Source of the DNA: Paragonimus skrjabini miyazakii
Taxonomy: Eukaryota > Platyhelminthes > Trematoda > Plagiorchiida > Troglotrematidae
Assembly (NCBI GenBank): GCA_014338405.1
Contig: JTDE01002122.1
Location: forward strand, 35,773 to 99,772
Length of the DNA stretch: 64,000 nucleotides
Reading direction: 5' to 3'
The notes beneath the pieces are model-generated. The model saw only the letters and a list, made by a program, of their open reading frames with translations. It had not been told where the DNA came from and did not search any database. Of this stretch, positions 26,734 to 39,621 are shown in pieces (position 1 is the stretch's first letter; each line of letters begins with the position of its first letter). A program made the position numbers and the translations under genes.

Positions 26734-27504
26734 GTAATCATAATCATGCTAAGTGGAATGGGGTGTGCGCGAATTTCATGTCAAATTTGTCGGCTTCATT
26801 CTCCCAGTGTTCTGTCTATAACGATCCATGATCAATAGCATCTAGGTGTTGACATACTTCCCATAAGGCTTGGAGCCAGCGTGCATCAGGGAGTGCAGGT
26901 GGACAAAGTAAAAAACAACATTATGCTGATGAAATGTCCACCCACGGTAATTTTACCATCAAACGATGCACGATACACAGAATGGAAACAAATCCTATTT
27001 TGTGCCCTAGTTGATAATGGGGCCGAAGGCGAATGAAATCGATCAAAGTACACTGTTGCTTTTGAGCAGAACAATCGAAGCCGTTTGCGCCATGACTCGT
27101 TCACTTGAGTTTTCCGATACACATGCCAAAATAAACTGAAACGGCTACACCTCTGCGGAAATCATGTTTTGAAATAGCATGCACACAATCTGTGTTTCAA
27201 CCGCACTTGAGAATATCGGGTGGACAGATTTACAGGAAATCTGCATCCTCCAACTCAGCGGTCTATCCAGGGGATAGTATGGTATGAAGGCAGACCCCTT
27301 TTCCACTAACTTACACATAAGTGGTGTGGCAGATTTGATAAGTCAGAAGACACCCAACGGTGTGTTGTTTTTGTCGCCGGTACGAATGCACGGATTTGTG
27401 CAATAACGTCTTTTTTATGTTACTGGTGACCAGTCGGGGAATTGGCTAATTTTAAGTTAAACATCGCACATTTGATCGTAGCTTTCACGTTCATATAGAC
27501 TTTC

Positions 27505-27758
27505 AAGTTAGTTTTTTTAAAAGAAAGGCTAGACCCGATTTCCGTTCTCATTAGAACCCGCCAGCGAAAGTGGCTGAACGTTCACACATGACAATTCAGT
27601 CGTGCTTATTGTGAGGCCAATGGCGCAGTGGACAACAGAGTTGCCTCACCAAAGCGTGACCGGATTTCTACTCCAGGCCGTGGCAACGATGTGCACTACT
27701 AACTCGCACTGACCAGAGGGAAACTCGAATCTAGTGCTTCCTTTCTTTTGCGTTGTCA
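27505..27758 (+). mobile_element. tRNA-derived SINE, copy 7, foldback form
   Basis: The left arm (gaaaggctagaccc, gttctcattagaacc) is inverted relative to the right arm (gggaaactcgaatctag, cttcctttctttt). Between them is the head (gaacgttcacac, cagtcgtgctta), a clean A-box region (atggcgcagtggacaacaga) and a worn B-box region (gatttctactccagg). The right end stops about 20 bp before the candidate exon at 27781. Confidence 0.65.
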
Positions 27759-27780
27759 AATCTGCCACATTACTTTTCAG

Positions 27781-27914
27781 TAAGTTACTTGCCAGAGGTC
27801 AATCTAGACGGCGTATCAAGATTTCTAAACGGAGGGAAGAAGTACATCTTACTAGCTACCCCCGAACAATATCAGCCCAAGTGCCAGTGCAACGATGTGA
27901 CAGTCATGTTAGAT
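27781..27914 (+). CDS. Candidate internal exon on the plus strand, unknown protein
   Basis: A 134-nt segment between a pyrimidine-rich acceptor (cattacttttcag, ending 27780) and a consensus donor (GAT|gtgagt from 27915). The frame is open for 44 codons, starting with two bases of a split codon and ending in phase 0. The peptide includes LPEVNLDGVSRFLNGGKKY and a Cys-x-Cys (KCQCNDVTVMLD). It is on the strand opposite to the exons at 28.6-29.6 kb. A SINE fragment ends about 20 bp before it. The family is not recognised. Confidence 0.35.
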
Positions 27915-28561
27915 GTGAGTGTACTTATGGAATTTTCTCGAAACTTGTCTTGACACATTCCTGTATGTCATTAATATTAATGCTTTCAGGCACTAGTGTA
28001 TTAAACACATATAGTTTTGGATTTCTCATTAAGGAAACCAGTTTGAAAATTAAGATATCCTTGTAGTTTTTGACTGAGTTCACGTCACTTCATTGACTCT
28101 GATTCAATCAATATTAGGAAGAAAAGTGAAAATATATCGTGTTTTCATCTTACGTTAGCTTTTGTCCTGAGGTGAATGTGACAACTAGAAATAGCGGGTC
28201 TATATAAACAAGTCAGGGGTCTGAAATGAATTACGAAGTGAGCAAAGAGATCCGAATGTCCCAAATCTGTTGACTTTTTGTCCCCGCCTGAGAGTTCAAA
28301 TGATTAGCTGCCACCATAATGCGTTTTCGTGTACACACATATGATCTTCGTCCTAAAGTTCCGTATCCTTCTTCAATTGTTGTGGCATGGTAGGCTTTCT
28401 AACAGATCATGACGCAATCCGGTCAGTAACCAAATATATATGCTAGTATGGGCTTGATCAAATAATACTGAGAAAATTTTCTTAAGAAAGTGCAATTGAT
28501 ATATGCGTATTTCTTCCAGTGCAACCACACTCAGTTTTTGAACCTTGTTTTTTTCAGCGTG

Positions 28562-28943
28562 CATAATAAACAGTAATAAACAGTAATTGGTATAAGGTAA
28601 AGTTACAGGGCTGGAACTTTTCATTCAGGTCTACTGTGATAATCTCGCCTTCCCCTGATGGATTGTTGTTTGAGGGTGGAACACTACATGCGTATCCAAA
28701 GAAGGTACTAACTGTGCGCCATGTGACAGGTGTGGGAGAAATGATTTGGACAACGCGGGTCAGCACGGCAAAATAACTGAATGGTACTTCTGCCAAAAAT
28801 AATTGATATCTACTTCTTTCTAAATGGCTGATGGTCACATAGTCTACTCGGTCACAGACACTGATTCCATCGTATATTAACTGCCGTTCGTGCGTCTCCG
28901 TAAAGGTCACTTGGTTTTCAGCTATTTTGCAAACACTTTCACG
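28562..28943 (-). CDS. Next coding exon of the possible TMEM181-like gene; 3' border uncertain
   Basis: The exon starts after a very good acceptor (ttctttactctccag; AG at 28945-28944) in phase 0, matching the donor of the exon at 29277. The frame is open from 28943 to a stop near 28556. The first 55 or so codons contain LIYDGISVCDRV and ISHLERSRYQLFL, a cysteine and an alternating hydrophobic strand, as expected of a lumenal beta domain. The true donor is not clear: GAA|gtacca about 170 nt in, or GCAT|gtagtg later, are options, so the lower coordinate is only where the frame closes. The downstream membrane spans expected for a TMEM181-like protein were not found. Confidence 0.38.
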
Positions 28944-29276
28944 CTGGAGAGTAAAGAACAATAAGTCACGCTGAGACTAAGATTTTCTCGCTTTAAGTTA
29001 CACAGTAACATTGACTAATAGACTGGTATTAAACGTGAGCAATAGATAGCCGCCCAGGGTGTGATATAAATGGTAAAGTTTTAAGAAGTATATGATCTGG
29101 ATTGTCTTTCACCATTTCAATGTCCTAGTTCTTTATGTTGTTTTTCCAGCTTGCAATTTTTAGTTCACTTGCAACGTTGCAACTATTGCAATACTGACAT
29201 GTGTAACTAATGTCGTCGTTAGCCGAACAATGATGCTGACTATTACAACCTATCCTATCACTGTTATTCATTTTAC

Positions 29277-29592
29277 TTTTCGGTGAATAAATAATAGAGA
29301 ATTAATTGTGATGTTGTGAACGGTAGTCACAGAAAAATTCAACATCAGATCTCTTTCAGTGTCGTATATGTTACAGCCCATGTCAAATAGAACATTTAAC
29401 ACAACTCTTTCGGCTAGAAACACGCAAATTCTCTTTCCAGTAATCCGGTTATTCATGAAATAGGTTTCATGAGCTAGAACATGGTTACCTGACACGACTT
29501 CTGTTCCACTTAGTGCTTTACTGTTAGGATTTAATGTACGCAAAATCTGAATGTCTTCTGTAACATTTAATACTTGAGTTCCACTAAGGACA
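29277..29592 (-). CDS. Coding exon of a possible TMEM181-like membrane protein (lumenal part)
   Basis: A 316-nt exon with a strong acceptor (tttttttgccag, exon from 29592) and a weak donor (AAA|gtaaaa at 29276). It stays open in one frame for 105 codons. The product is hydrophilic with several N-glycosylation sequons (NVT, NFS, NIT) and ends in NSLLFIHRK, so it looks extracellular or lumenal. Its end joins in phase 0 to the exon beginning at 28943. The order of features (a beta-rich stretch, then a FIH(R/N)K-like end, then a conserved Cys before a (H)L...YQ strand) recalls the region before the first membrane span of TMEM181 in the GOST/Wntless family. That comparison is from memory and weak. 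The exons upstream of this one are not recognised. Confidence 0.4.
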
Positions 29593-29599
29593 CTGGCAA

Positions 29600-32500
29600 A
29601 AAATAACCATATTCATTTTAGTCCCCATGCGTAGTTGTGTTTGAGTGCTGCTCACTCATCTATCGTCGTTCTATCCGTCAGTAGTAACGGCACTGTCAAC
29701 ATGAACGATATCCATCATTTGAGGTGGATCACAGTCAAATTACATACAGGCACTGATATTGTGATTAAGTAACTATCTTCGGTCGGGTTTTAGTATATTA
29801 TATTGATTTACAGCTGTGAACTGTATAACCTCAAGTAGTAGTAAGGGGTGCCGCTTTTAATTTCGCACTAGAAAAATGGTGCAGTTACTGTGATAAACAG
29901 AGTAAAATATTTAGTGACTTTATAAAGATGGAACAATTTGTAATGTTCATACTGTGAACTCTCTGTATCAAGTTGTAGTCCGAGAACAATCAAACAAGTT
30001 TGTGAAGATTGTGGTTGGTGATTTCGGTAAAATGAACTGCAAGCGGTATTGTTTTTACGAAGAAATTTTCAAATAAACTTCCTATACTTTTTTCAAAATT
30101 TATCAAAGGTTAATCCAGCGCATATATTTGAGATTGCACAAAAATGGAGTACATCGATTTGGCAATGACCACCATTCTTAGCGTTCACTGTTACAAAAAA
30201 TTCAAGACACACTAAAACTGATCGTCCCTCAGTCTTTTACTGTTTTGACTGCTAAATGTGAGAAAATACTGTTGTAAAGTATTCTAAAAAAGCATACAGC
30301 CAACAATTTCAGATTGTGTAGAAGTCATCATGCGTGCGCTCTTGAATGAGTGACGGAAAATTTGTTATACTTTAAGGCTTCCAGGAAGGAAAATTTTGTA
30401 TGAAATGAAGTTCACCCTAAAGAAGACTATCGGTGGATAACTAAGAAGGTGAATTTATAATGTCATACTGTACCGCGGCATTGTTTTCTGTGAACAACCT
30501 TATTTATCGACTTGCCCTTTCATGTCTACTTTCATACTGATTGCAATGTCTGTCCATGAATTTCCCGGACTGCTTGAGACCAATCAAATATTTGTTCAAA
30601 CGCGATAATATTTCCCGTAAGCTACCGACAACCTGCCAGGAATGACAACATTTCCATGAGAATAATTTCTTATCTTATTCATTCATTTTTTTGTAAATTA
30701 TCTCGGCATAATTCTATTTGATTCACTTATCAAACACCATCGCATATTTAACAATAACCTATTGCCCATGTTTTAAGGTTTGTGCGAGCATTGACGGTTT
30801 TTAGTGAATGGCTGAACATAAAATTTTAGCTACACATGCCTAACCAACAAACTAGGTGAGAGAAATAAACAGTGAACGTTTGAGTGTAGACGAGTGATGC
30901 AGTGGGATCAATCACATGTTCCAACCACTTCATTGCCGTGGTTGTATATCATCAGGTGCCCTATTTTTGTCCTTCAAATTAAGATAGACAACAAACAGTA
31001 CAAACTAATACAAACGTGGAAGTACTCAAGTTTTAAAAGATTCAACTTCATTCGTCCTGATAACGTTCGATGGCATTCGTTTAGTTCCATCTGAACACTC
31101 AGGTTCTTCATGATGCTTCATATAGGTCACAAAAGGAGATAATGACGTTAATCAGACAGCAAGAAACAGACCTATATTTAAATTTGAGAGAATGAGGATG
31201 TTTGTCATATAATCAACAGCAGTAGCAATAGCATCAGCATTACCGACAACAACAGATTGGTTGTCGTTGCTACTCAACTTCCCTCAAACCATAAAAATAT
31301 AAAAGTTTGGGTTGAGTTATGAAAGATAAGAAAGGTATGAGAATTAATTCAAAAAGATATCCTGATAGGATGTGATGACATATTTTACTTTGACAAAGTT
31401 TGATGAAGACAGAGCTGTACTGTCCTGAATTGCCTGCAATAATATTACAGTTAGCTACATCCATCCTATCGTTGACTCGCTACAATTGTACTTGTAGGCT
31501 TACTTTCTTTTCCACCAATCGATGTGATAGTGTTTTGATGAAAATAAAACAAATTCAGTAACACCATCAATTTGGACTAATTTTTTGTAAATGAGGAGAC
31601 ATTTATTCACGTGATTCTCATGATAGAAACGTTCGACATCCAAAGAACACAATAGATTATCCTATTCGAATGTAATCAAAAACTGAGGGGAATGCACAAA
31701 TATGGTCACATGACTCTTTGTTTGTGTTTAGAAAAATGTTACCATTATGTATACAGTTCAATAGGTCAGTTAAGGTGTGATTCATAGAATTCAGTGAACA
31801 GTGAAACTCTTTCAAACACAGCCGGATTACTTACTGTTATAAATACACCTTCGAATATTGACCAACGAAGCTAAATTCGCAATGGTCTACCAGGTAGAAT
31901 GTAGCCGGAGGTGTGACAAAAACACACGGAGGAAAGCGCAACTGTGCTCACTCGACCAGCGCTAATAAAATAAATACACACAGCTGTTCACACGGATGTT
32001 TTGTATCAAATAGCCACTTCGCGGTTTGGCAACTAGTACAGATTTTAGGCTCACACGTACCTCAGCGAAAAGCCTAGCCTTGACGCACTCACGCATACTT
32101 GTTCTACAGTGAGAGTCCAACAGATTGGACAGAAAAACACGCGCACTTGGTTTGTCTGGTATTTACGGTTCGGGTCCTGAATCAAGAGCGACCGTGAGCG
32201 TCAGTGTACACATACGAAACGTGAACTAGCCGGTGGGCGAGTGCCATCTGCCATCGCTACCAGCACCACGCGTTGGCTCCGTCACCAGACAGTGTGAACT
32301 TGAAACGAAGAGCGTCCAATTTGGTATATTAGTAATGTTGGTACCAGTCTGTATAAGCGCAGATCATTCGGTGCTGTCATTTGATGTTGATGATCATGAT
32401 GGCCTCATCGGTTCACATACAAACACGCATACAACCATGACCGACACTGGTGAGGACAAGCATGCTTCGATCCACTCTGTCTGTCTTTCTTAGGCGGTAC

Positions 32501-33680
32501 ACATCTCTAGTCGGTTAGTAATCGCCTATGGTCAAGCCATGTGATACTTACCCTACATTACATTGCACATTCATCGGCACGCCGGCTGTTGGAGTTCTTC
32601 ACATATCTACTATTTACTAGCAAGCTCAAATTATCAGCAGGCAAGCTAGCTCATTTGTCGACTAGTTTAACTGGCAGATCGTGATCCACTTTTATTTCCA
32701 AGTACTAGATATAGCTAGCAGAAAATTCTCAAAATAGCCAGACCAATGAAAAGTCAATTGTGCTGAATATGATGAGCATAAACGGCAACAACCAAACCAA
32801 TCGAACAATCATCCTTCTCAACAGAACTACAGTAAAGAGCCGTTTTGACGAAAGTTGTGAGACCAAGAAACCGTTTTTTGTTGTAGTCATTTTCCTAACA
32901 TTAGCTTTCTTTACTTAGTTACTGTTTTGTATTACGCAGTGACATTTTGTCCTGACATAAATATTGCTATACCTCTTGGTTGGGGTTTATTGTAGATGAA
33001 TAGGGTATGCGGTTTATTACCAAACCAGACACTTTACGTGTGTTGTTAGACATGTGTAAGGAAATGTCAGTGATGGCTAGTGATTGTAATCCGGTCAAAC
33101 ACATTCCGGTTCCGCTTCACCAAGATTCAAAAATGAGTCGATATCACTTCCAGTTGGAGGCTGCGCATGACTATTAGTCATACCTACAAAGTGATGTTAG
33201 GGCTTGCAATTAACATTTTCCTTGTGGCCTCCTCCTTTAATCAAAGTCAAGTTAAAATGTAGATGCTCGTTTAAATTGCTGCTATCCTTAATGACAACTT
33301 TGTCAAAACTTTCGGCGTGGACGTCAAATACGTTGCACATTTCTCTGCATTCATTTATATACTGACTTGTTTGTTCCGCTATTTTATTTTATCGTTCATC
33401 ATGACGAAAACATTTAGTGTTTGTTAGGGAGCTCACATAATTTCTTTATTCTAATAAAGGATAATCTGTTGATCTCTCAGTTCACTCCCAATGCGTGATG
33501 GATGGCAGTGTAGCATCTCTTTGAATGTCTTCGTTGTGATTGGATGTGCCGATTGAAACTTACTTATTACAATAGATAGTAATGAGGCTAGGTTGATCCG
33601 ATTGAGCTCTGCTGACATCTTGCTAGTTTCAAGATTTTCTACGAAGAACAGGAGTTTTGTTTGATGTCTTTTCAACTGAG
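29600..33680. other. No supported feature
   Basis: Probably contains upstream introns or 5' sequence of the gene with exons at 28.6-29.6 kb, but no exon could be supported. Open frames at 30894-31094 and 32233-32493 (plus) lack evidence. Confidence 0.45.
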
Positions 33681-33684
33681 TATC

Positions 33685-34082
33685 AAAGACATTCCTTGGC
33701 AGTTGTTTTCACACTTCTTGACAAGAGAGCTAATCACTGGGATAGATCGTCATATACTGAGTGAATCAGCACTTCTTGCAAAAAAACTAAACTCAATAGA
33801 CATCAACGTAGGGCTGAGTACATTCCTAATTGGTTATCAACGGTAATATCAAAATACGATGTATTGACTGTAACAAGCTCGAAGACGTCGGCTTCATCGA
33901 TCGCCAAACACATTTTAACAACCGGTCACCTAGTTGACCCTGTTAAATCGTCCAAGATATTGTTACATAATCGCAACCCCAGACTGTTAGCGATTAGCGA
34001 GGCAATGCTCATCAAACAACATCGGCCAGTTTTGTGTGCACAGAAGGCACTGACGCAGTCCATCTCCTTGCCGTGGAATTGA
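33685..34082 (+). mobile_element. Penelope-like retroelement fragment: C-terminal GIY-YIG endonuclease region
   Basis: The frame that ends in SLPWN and a stop at 34080-34082 reads, from about 33780, KLNRHQRRAEYIPNWLSTV, then SSIAKHILTTGHLVDP, then RNPRLLAISEAMLIKQHRP and CAQKAL. This spacing of a basic helix, an (A)xHLxxTGHxVD motif, an (I)(S)EA..IK..RP.LC.QK block and a final LPW is what I know from the C-terminus of Penelope-like elements of flatworms. The 5' part of the domain has an in-frame stop (near 33758), and no reverse transcriptase was found upstream. It is a dead fragment. Confidence 0.6.
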
Positions 34083-37000
34083 TTGAACTATTAGCGCGTG
34101 AAAGGTCAGAATTATGTAGTTAATTCGTTCAACCGTTGTTGCTATACGCAGTTTGTATAAAAATTGCTAGTTTTACGTTGATGACTGATGAGAGTAAATC
34201 GAAATGTTAACATCTCGCGATATGTCTTCTCTCTGTTTTGACTAGATGGATTAAGGGAACTCAACGTCCTAAATTTGTCAATACACTCTGTGGAATCTAT
34301 AACTGTGAATATGGGCCATGGACCAATATCTGCTGATGCACCTTTTGGATGACAGGCGGAAAATACTACCAACCAGTTTGATATAAACAGTGATATCGGA
34401 ATCTAAGTCCGGGATACGAGCGTGCATTCGGCTCTTTCGGCAGACTTGCTTCTGTTAACAGTGATAGATGACCAATCGGGATGTCTCAATGTGAACATTT
34501 CGCTCCTGCAAACGGTAGTGTTTAAGATAATTCGGTTGTTTGGTAAAATGCAATTTTAGATGTAATGGCGTTCGCAAACACAAAACCTACTTTGTGTGAT
34601 GTACATATTTCTGGATCAAGCAGTTTCGCTTTTACAGCGGTGTCTTCCTCTTGAAGGCAAACAGCAAAGTGCACTAAGTGAATTTGAAAACGACAAAGTC
34701 AATTCCACCAGCAATTTATAAGTGTGAATTTTTGCACTTATCATCCAAAAAAAATCAATTTGTGGTTGCTATTGAGACCTTGCTGATAGTTGTCGGGTTT
34801 GTTGATGGGACGAAAGAGTGGTCTCACTTAGGCGTCAAATATATGAAGTGACTAATGGTAAACTCAATTATTTTTATTCAGTGCGTTGGTTTCGATTAAA
34901 TTCTACGTGAAAAGTAGCTTGACATACAGTTAAGGAAATCATAATTGTTCGGTTTGGGTTAAGTATTTGTTAACTCCACAACGGTTAGTTATTATTTGAA
35001 CATTCGGTTCACTCTTGATGGGATAGTAAACGAGAGTTCTGACCGTTTGCTAGTTTTTTAGGGCACATAGAACCGTGCCTGCGCAAAAAATGACATGATG
35101 TTTTTACAATCTACTATAGTTCGGGTATCGTGCGATAATGGTGGACAGCCGTTTGGTCGAACGGATACAATTTGTAGTCTGTTAGTTTGCGATCATCATT
35201 GTCAATTTAAACAATGGGTTGTCTAATCTACGTCCAAATATGTGGCACACAGCCACTATAAGCAGTCATAAATTGTTGTCAGACAAATTCCGTTTTCCTG
35301 TTTGGTCTGCCGAATTAAAATATCTCCTATATTTATAATCGTACATTCATAACTAAGTTGCGACGAAGTATATGTAGAAAGGCTTATGAATCCTTGTTTT
35401 TTACACTGCTCAGTGTAGGGGTCTCCAAGTTAGCCTACAGTATATACTAGCACAACAATTCTCAAAATATTCTGTGGGCCCCTGAAAAGAACCACTTGTC
35501 TCAATTCATTGTCAAAAACATGGTTGAATACTAAGAATTACGAAGTGGCAAACACATCATTCATTTCATTAAGTGCAAGATTATGCCACAATCAGCTGAC
35601 ATTTATTGGTCTCCACATTTTCGAATCGGCTGACGAATGACAAATTTGATCAGGCCTTATTTTACAGGGTATATTTATACCACTGCTTCTATCACACACA
35701 CACACACACACGGACGAAATCATCGCTGATGTAGAATGTTCCGTATATGGCACTACACAAACAACCTTTTAACTAGCCAAGGTTAATTTTCCATCTACAT
35801 TTGTGTTAACCATGGAAAGACTTAAAAAACGAAGTATGTTACGCCAACTCAAACTATCTAGAAAGTCATATTCCTATGAGTCTTGGAATAGACTAGTCCA
35901 TGCTTACATTGGAAATGATTATGTAACTTGTAACTCCTTAAAATCATAACAGTTGTGGCATACTGCGTTGTGCATAAAACATATTCTATGAACCATTCTT
36001 CTGCTAAACAGATGTAGCAAATGGACAATTTATTTCTCATAACTAAACAGTGATTTATCTTTCATCAAAAGCTACATAAAAATAATGCGAACATTAAATA
36101 CGACAAACTTGTAGTATATAATTAATAGGTGTAGAACAAATTCCGCCTGCTAATTCACCCGAAGTGTGGCTTAAATGACAGAACAGTCCGCAGAATTGGA
36201 CATGACAAGCGTGTAAGGGCAGGCTGGCATATGAGGGTTTAAGCTCATGAGCGACCCATCGTGAGCTAGGTTGGCTGGCAACTGGCGGCCCACGAAAGTA
36301 GGCAAGCATGGACCAAATGAGTTGTTTCATTTGTCCTGAAACAACTCTGCCAGTTGCAACCGAAGCGCCAGAAGCACACGACTTCCAACATTGTGTTATC
36401 TACCGTTTTGTGGAAATTTCTGATTGATCAGTTTTCATACACTATACTTGCATGTATATTTAATGTCAAGATGAATAAGATGTAGCCTTCTGATGAGCCG
36501 GAAATAGCCTGCTGACCGGAACTTAGAGACTCATGGTCTAACGTTCAGCATATGATCCCACGGATCCACTGTTCCCGTAGTTCACACCAAAGTACAGATT
36601 TTCTGCAACTGTCTCCCAAATTAGTGAATCTGCCAGACTACTTATTAGTAGCATGTCATCCAGTCAAATACTTTTGCAAACCTATAACCCCTTATACGAA
36701 TAATTTCTAATATTGCGGCTTATACCATCAAGTCATTACTGATGAAAATGCTATTTTTCTGAAGTGTCCTATAAATTAAAAAGCTGACATTACTCGTTTT
36801 ACAGGATTTTTTTCCAAGTAGCAGGTTGACGCATGCTGCGGATATTCTGCTACAGTCTGGTCTGGAAACAGAAACGTAGGTTGTGAAAGGTCACATATAA
36901 TGAACCAGTTCACATAATTTCTCCAAGGGTCGACAAAAAGTGTACCACCACAGAAAGCTTCGAGTTAAGTTTGGATCCACCTCAATCAATTACAGAACAT

Positions 37001-37210
37001 ATGGCGCGCCAAGAACACCATTATGTTTCCCAATAACATTGTATCAGTGTATTTTTTGGTATTGGTTCTCAACCGCGTCATATGTCTGAAACAAGCGGTT
37101 ACGCTCCCTTGTGATGGGTTCATCCGCTACTGGAACTGTTTTTCTCTGGTAATTCGTCTACCGTTTAGCTCGGTTTCTGAGTGCTATACGTTATCACTGG
37201 TTTCGGAGCA
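34083..37210. other. No supported feature apart from a CA repeat
   Basis: Slightly GC-richer around 36120-36380 but without a recognisable gene or repeat. Confidence 0.5.
35693..35711. repeat. (CA)n microsatellite
   Basis: Nine and a half CA units. Confidence 0.9.
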
Positions 37211-37213
37211 AAC

Positions 37214-37826
37214 ATATATATATATATNNNNNNNNNNNNNNNNNNNNNNNNNNNNNNNNNNNNNNNNNNNNNNNNNNNNNNNNNNNNNNNNNNNNNNNNN
37301 NNNNNNNNNNNNNNNNNNNNNNNNNNNNNNNNNNNNNNNNNNNNNNNNNNNNNNNNNNNNNNNNNNNNNNNNNNNNNNNNNNNNNNNNNNNNNNNNNNNN
37401 NNNNNNNNNNNNNNNNNNNNNNNNNNNNNNNNNNNNNNNNNNNNNNNNNNNNNNNNNNNNNNNNNNNNNNNNNNNNNNNNNNNNNNNNNNNNNNNNNNNN
37501 NNNNNNNNNNNNNNNNNNNNNNNNNNNNNNNNNNNNNNNNNNNNNNNNNNNNNNNNNNNNNNNNNNNNNNNNNNNNNNNNNNNNNNNNNNNNNNNNNNNN
37601 NNNNNNNNNNNNNNNNNNNNNNNNNNNNNNNNNNNNNNNNNNNNNNNNNNNNNNNNNNNNNNNNNNNNNNNNNNNNNNNNNNNNNNNNNNNNNNNNNNNN
37701 NNNNNNNNNNNNNNNNNNNNNNNNNNNNNNNNNNNNNNNNNNNNNNNNNNNNNNNNNNNNNNNNNNNNNNNNNNNNNNNNNNNNNNNNNNNNNNNNNNNN
37801 NNNNNNATATATATATATATATATAC
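37214..37826. repeat. (AT)n microsatellite interrupted by a 579-N gap
   Basis: TA/AT repeats border the run of N on both sides (about 37214-37227 and 37807-37826). The gap (37228-37806) has a specific size, so it was probably estimated by read pairs or long reads, and the missing sequence is likely to include more of the same repeat. Apparent open frames across it are artefacts. Confidence 0.9.
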
Positions 37827-37984
37827 TCAGCGTGTGCCCTTTCAAATGGAAGCGTTCACTTCCTTTTCATACGGTTTTAATCTAGCACAAATACACTCCA
37901 GTATGGATTGAACAGTGTATTCGTGCTTTCTTGCGTCCAAATTGTCTGTTGAGGTCGTCTTATGTCATAGCACACCACTTCAAA

Positions 37985-38025
37985 ATGATTAAAGTCGGTA
38001 GCCCGAGGTTACCGAAACGGTTAGT
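37985..38025 (+). repeat. Isolated hammerhead-like hairpin, related to the foldback repeats
   Basis: ggtagcccgaggttacc forms a 7-bp stem (one G-T pair) with a CGA loop and is followed by gaaac, as in the cores at 9.56 and 23.77 kb. The upstream CTGANGA box and flanking arms are missing. A remnant at best. Confidence 0.35.
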
Positions 38026-38029
38026 TTCA

Positions 38030-39620
38030 AAGGGCCGTGGTCAAAGTTAGTCTAGGTCATTTTAGTTTTTGGACTAGTTAGCGCAGTCTATGTATGCCAT
38101 ACAATGGACGTTTGCACCGTATGCTTCCTCATGTACAACGTTGTTATACTACTGTTACCATACATTTATAAAACGTATCAAGGTAACCACTGCCGTAAAC
38201 ATAAACATAACTACATCAAATTCGCGAGCGTACATTCTATACGCGGGCATAAGAGGTGTATCTTTTTGATGGTTGTGACAGACGTACCAAGAGAATGCAT
38301 GCTTGTAACTCTGCTAATCATATTAGTCAAGTGTTACTGCTCATATTTTAAGGATTTCTTGAAGATGATTGACTTATCAGTAATAACTATGGAGATCTGA
38401 AAAATGCAACCGGATCCGAAAGGTGAGAAGAAATTATTGGTGGAATTTTTATTAAAGCAAATTTTTTATTTTTAGTGATCGCATGTAAACAGACGCATGT
38501 AGGTCAGTAGACGAGTCGAATTGCACATTGAACTTCACTGTCTGGTCAAATTATACGATGAGTGACAGAACACTCCAGGAAAGCTAGGTACGAAGTGGTA
38601 CTGATCTTTGGAACATTAAGTTCCTTTGAACTAATTGAATAAGATAGTTGGAAAGTGTAAACCACGGTATAGATACGTTTTACATATATTCCTTAGCTAT
38701 GAATGTGTAATTAACATGAAAAAAGCTTGAGTGAAATATTTAGAAGCACAAGTCGAGATGGATTATTAGTGGCACTCACAACTGTCTCCAAAACAAATGA
38801 AGATTGACAATCAGTTGTTTCTGTGCGCATGCAGCCGGCTATTAATTGCTGATCATTAAGACTTCGGTAGGCTTGGTAAGTTGTGTACTGTGAATATTCA
38901 CCAGGATCATAAACGACTGTGCAGTCCCTAACAAGCGAGAAACTCTAATATAACGCTTCTTTTTTGACGGCAGTTGACTGGGATATCTATCTGAATGCGA
39001 AATCTGCAAACAGTGGACAGGAATGTTCAATTTAAATCAACTGACTCTTCAACTGACAATGAGGTTTGCAAAACGCCGGTTTAGATGAAAACTAACAACA
39101 AAGCAGGGATTAGAGGTGTGTTTCGGTTATATTGATTTTTTGTGTTCCTTATTTGGAAATCACTCATGAATCCTAAGCGGTTAAATTGAAATAGCCTTTG
39201 TGGTCTCATTTGTAAGTGTTTGTTAAACAATTTCTTGGCTGTTTTGAACGCTTCCACTAGCTGTAAGACTCGGGATACTCATTTAAAGCATCAAAATATT
39301 TTGTTGTTCGTTAGAGTCTCATTTCCGGGCTTGCCACTGAGCGAAATTCGACGTCATTATTAATTGACGACCGATTCTCAGGTCTCCAAAATCTCTTAAG
39401 ACATACACGATTGCGGTTGGCAGCAGTACACAAAAAGAAAGAAAATTACGAAATCCCTAAGTGTTCTATTTTTAGTGCTCCACTGTTGAAGAAAGTTGAT
39501 CAGCATGATTGAACTTGTGGACAAACAAATTGTCTTAATTGGACCTTGGACTGAAAACCGTCTCCACACAGTGTACATGTGCGTCGTGATCATCAAGTGT
39601 TCGGGGACGGGATCGAGTAT
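38030..39620. other. 3' flank of the CFAP263 gene, nothing else seen
   Basis: No canonical AATAAA was found on the minus strand in the first few hundred bases after the stop at 39622, so the polyadenylation site is not placed. A 98-codon plus-strand frame (38104-38400) rich in hydrophobic residues has no supporting signal. Confidence 0.45.
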
Positions 39621-39621
39621 T

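Noticed and set aside
26486..26737. 83-codon frame running into the 100-N gap
   Set aside because: Half of it is N, and the rest shows no motif or splice signal.
36485..36505. ctgatga..ggaaa as another hammerhead core
   Set aside because: There is no room for a helix II hairpin between the two boxes, and no related flanks.
37023..37885. Open frames of 226-285 codons across the N gap
   Set aside because: They exist only because N codons are read through; the real sequence at both edges is (AT)n.
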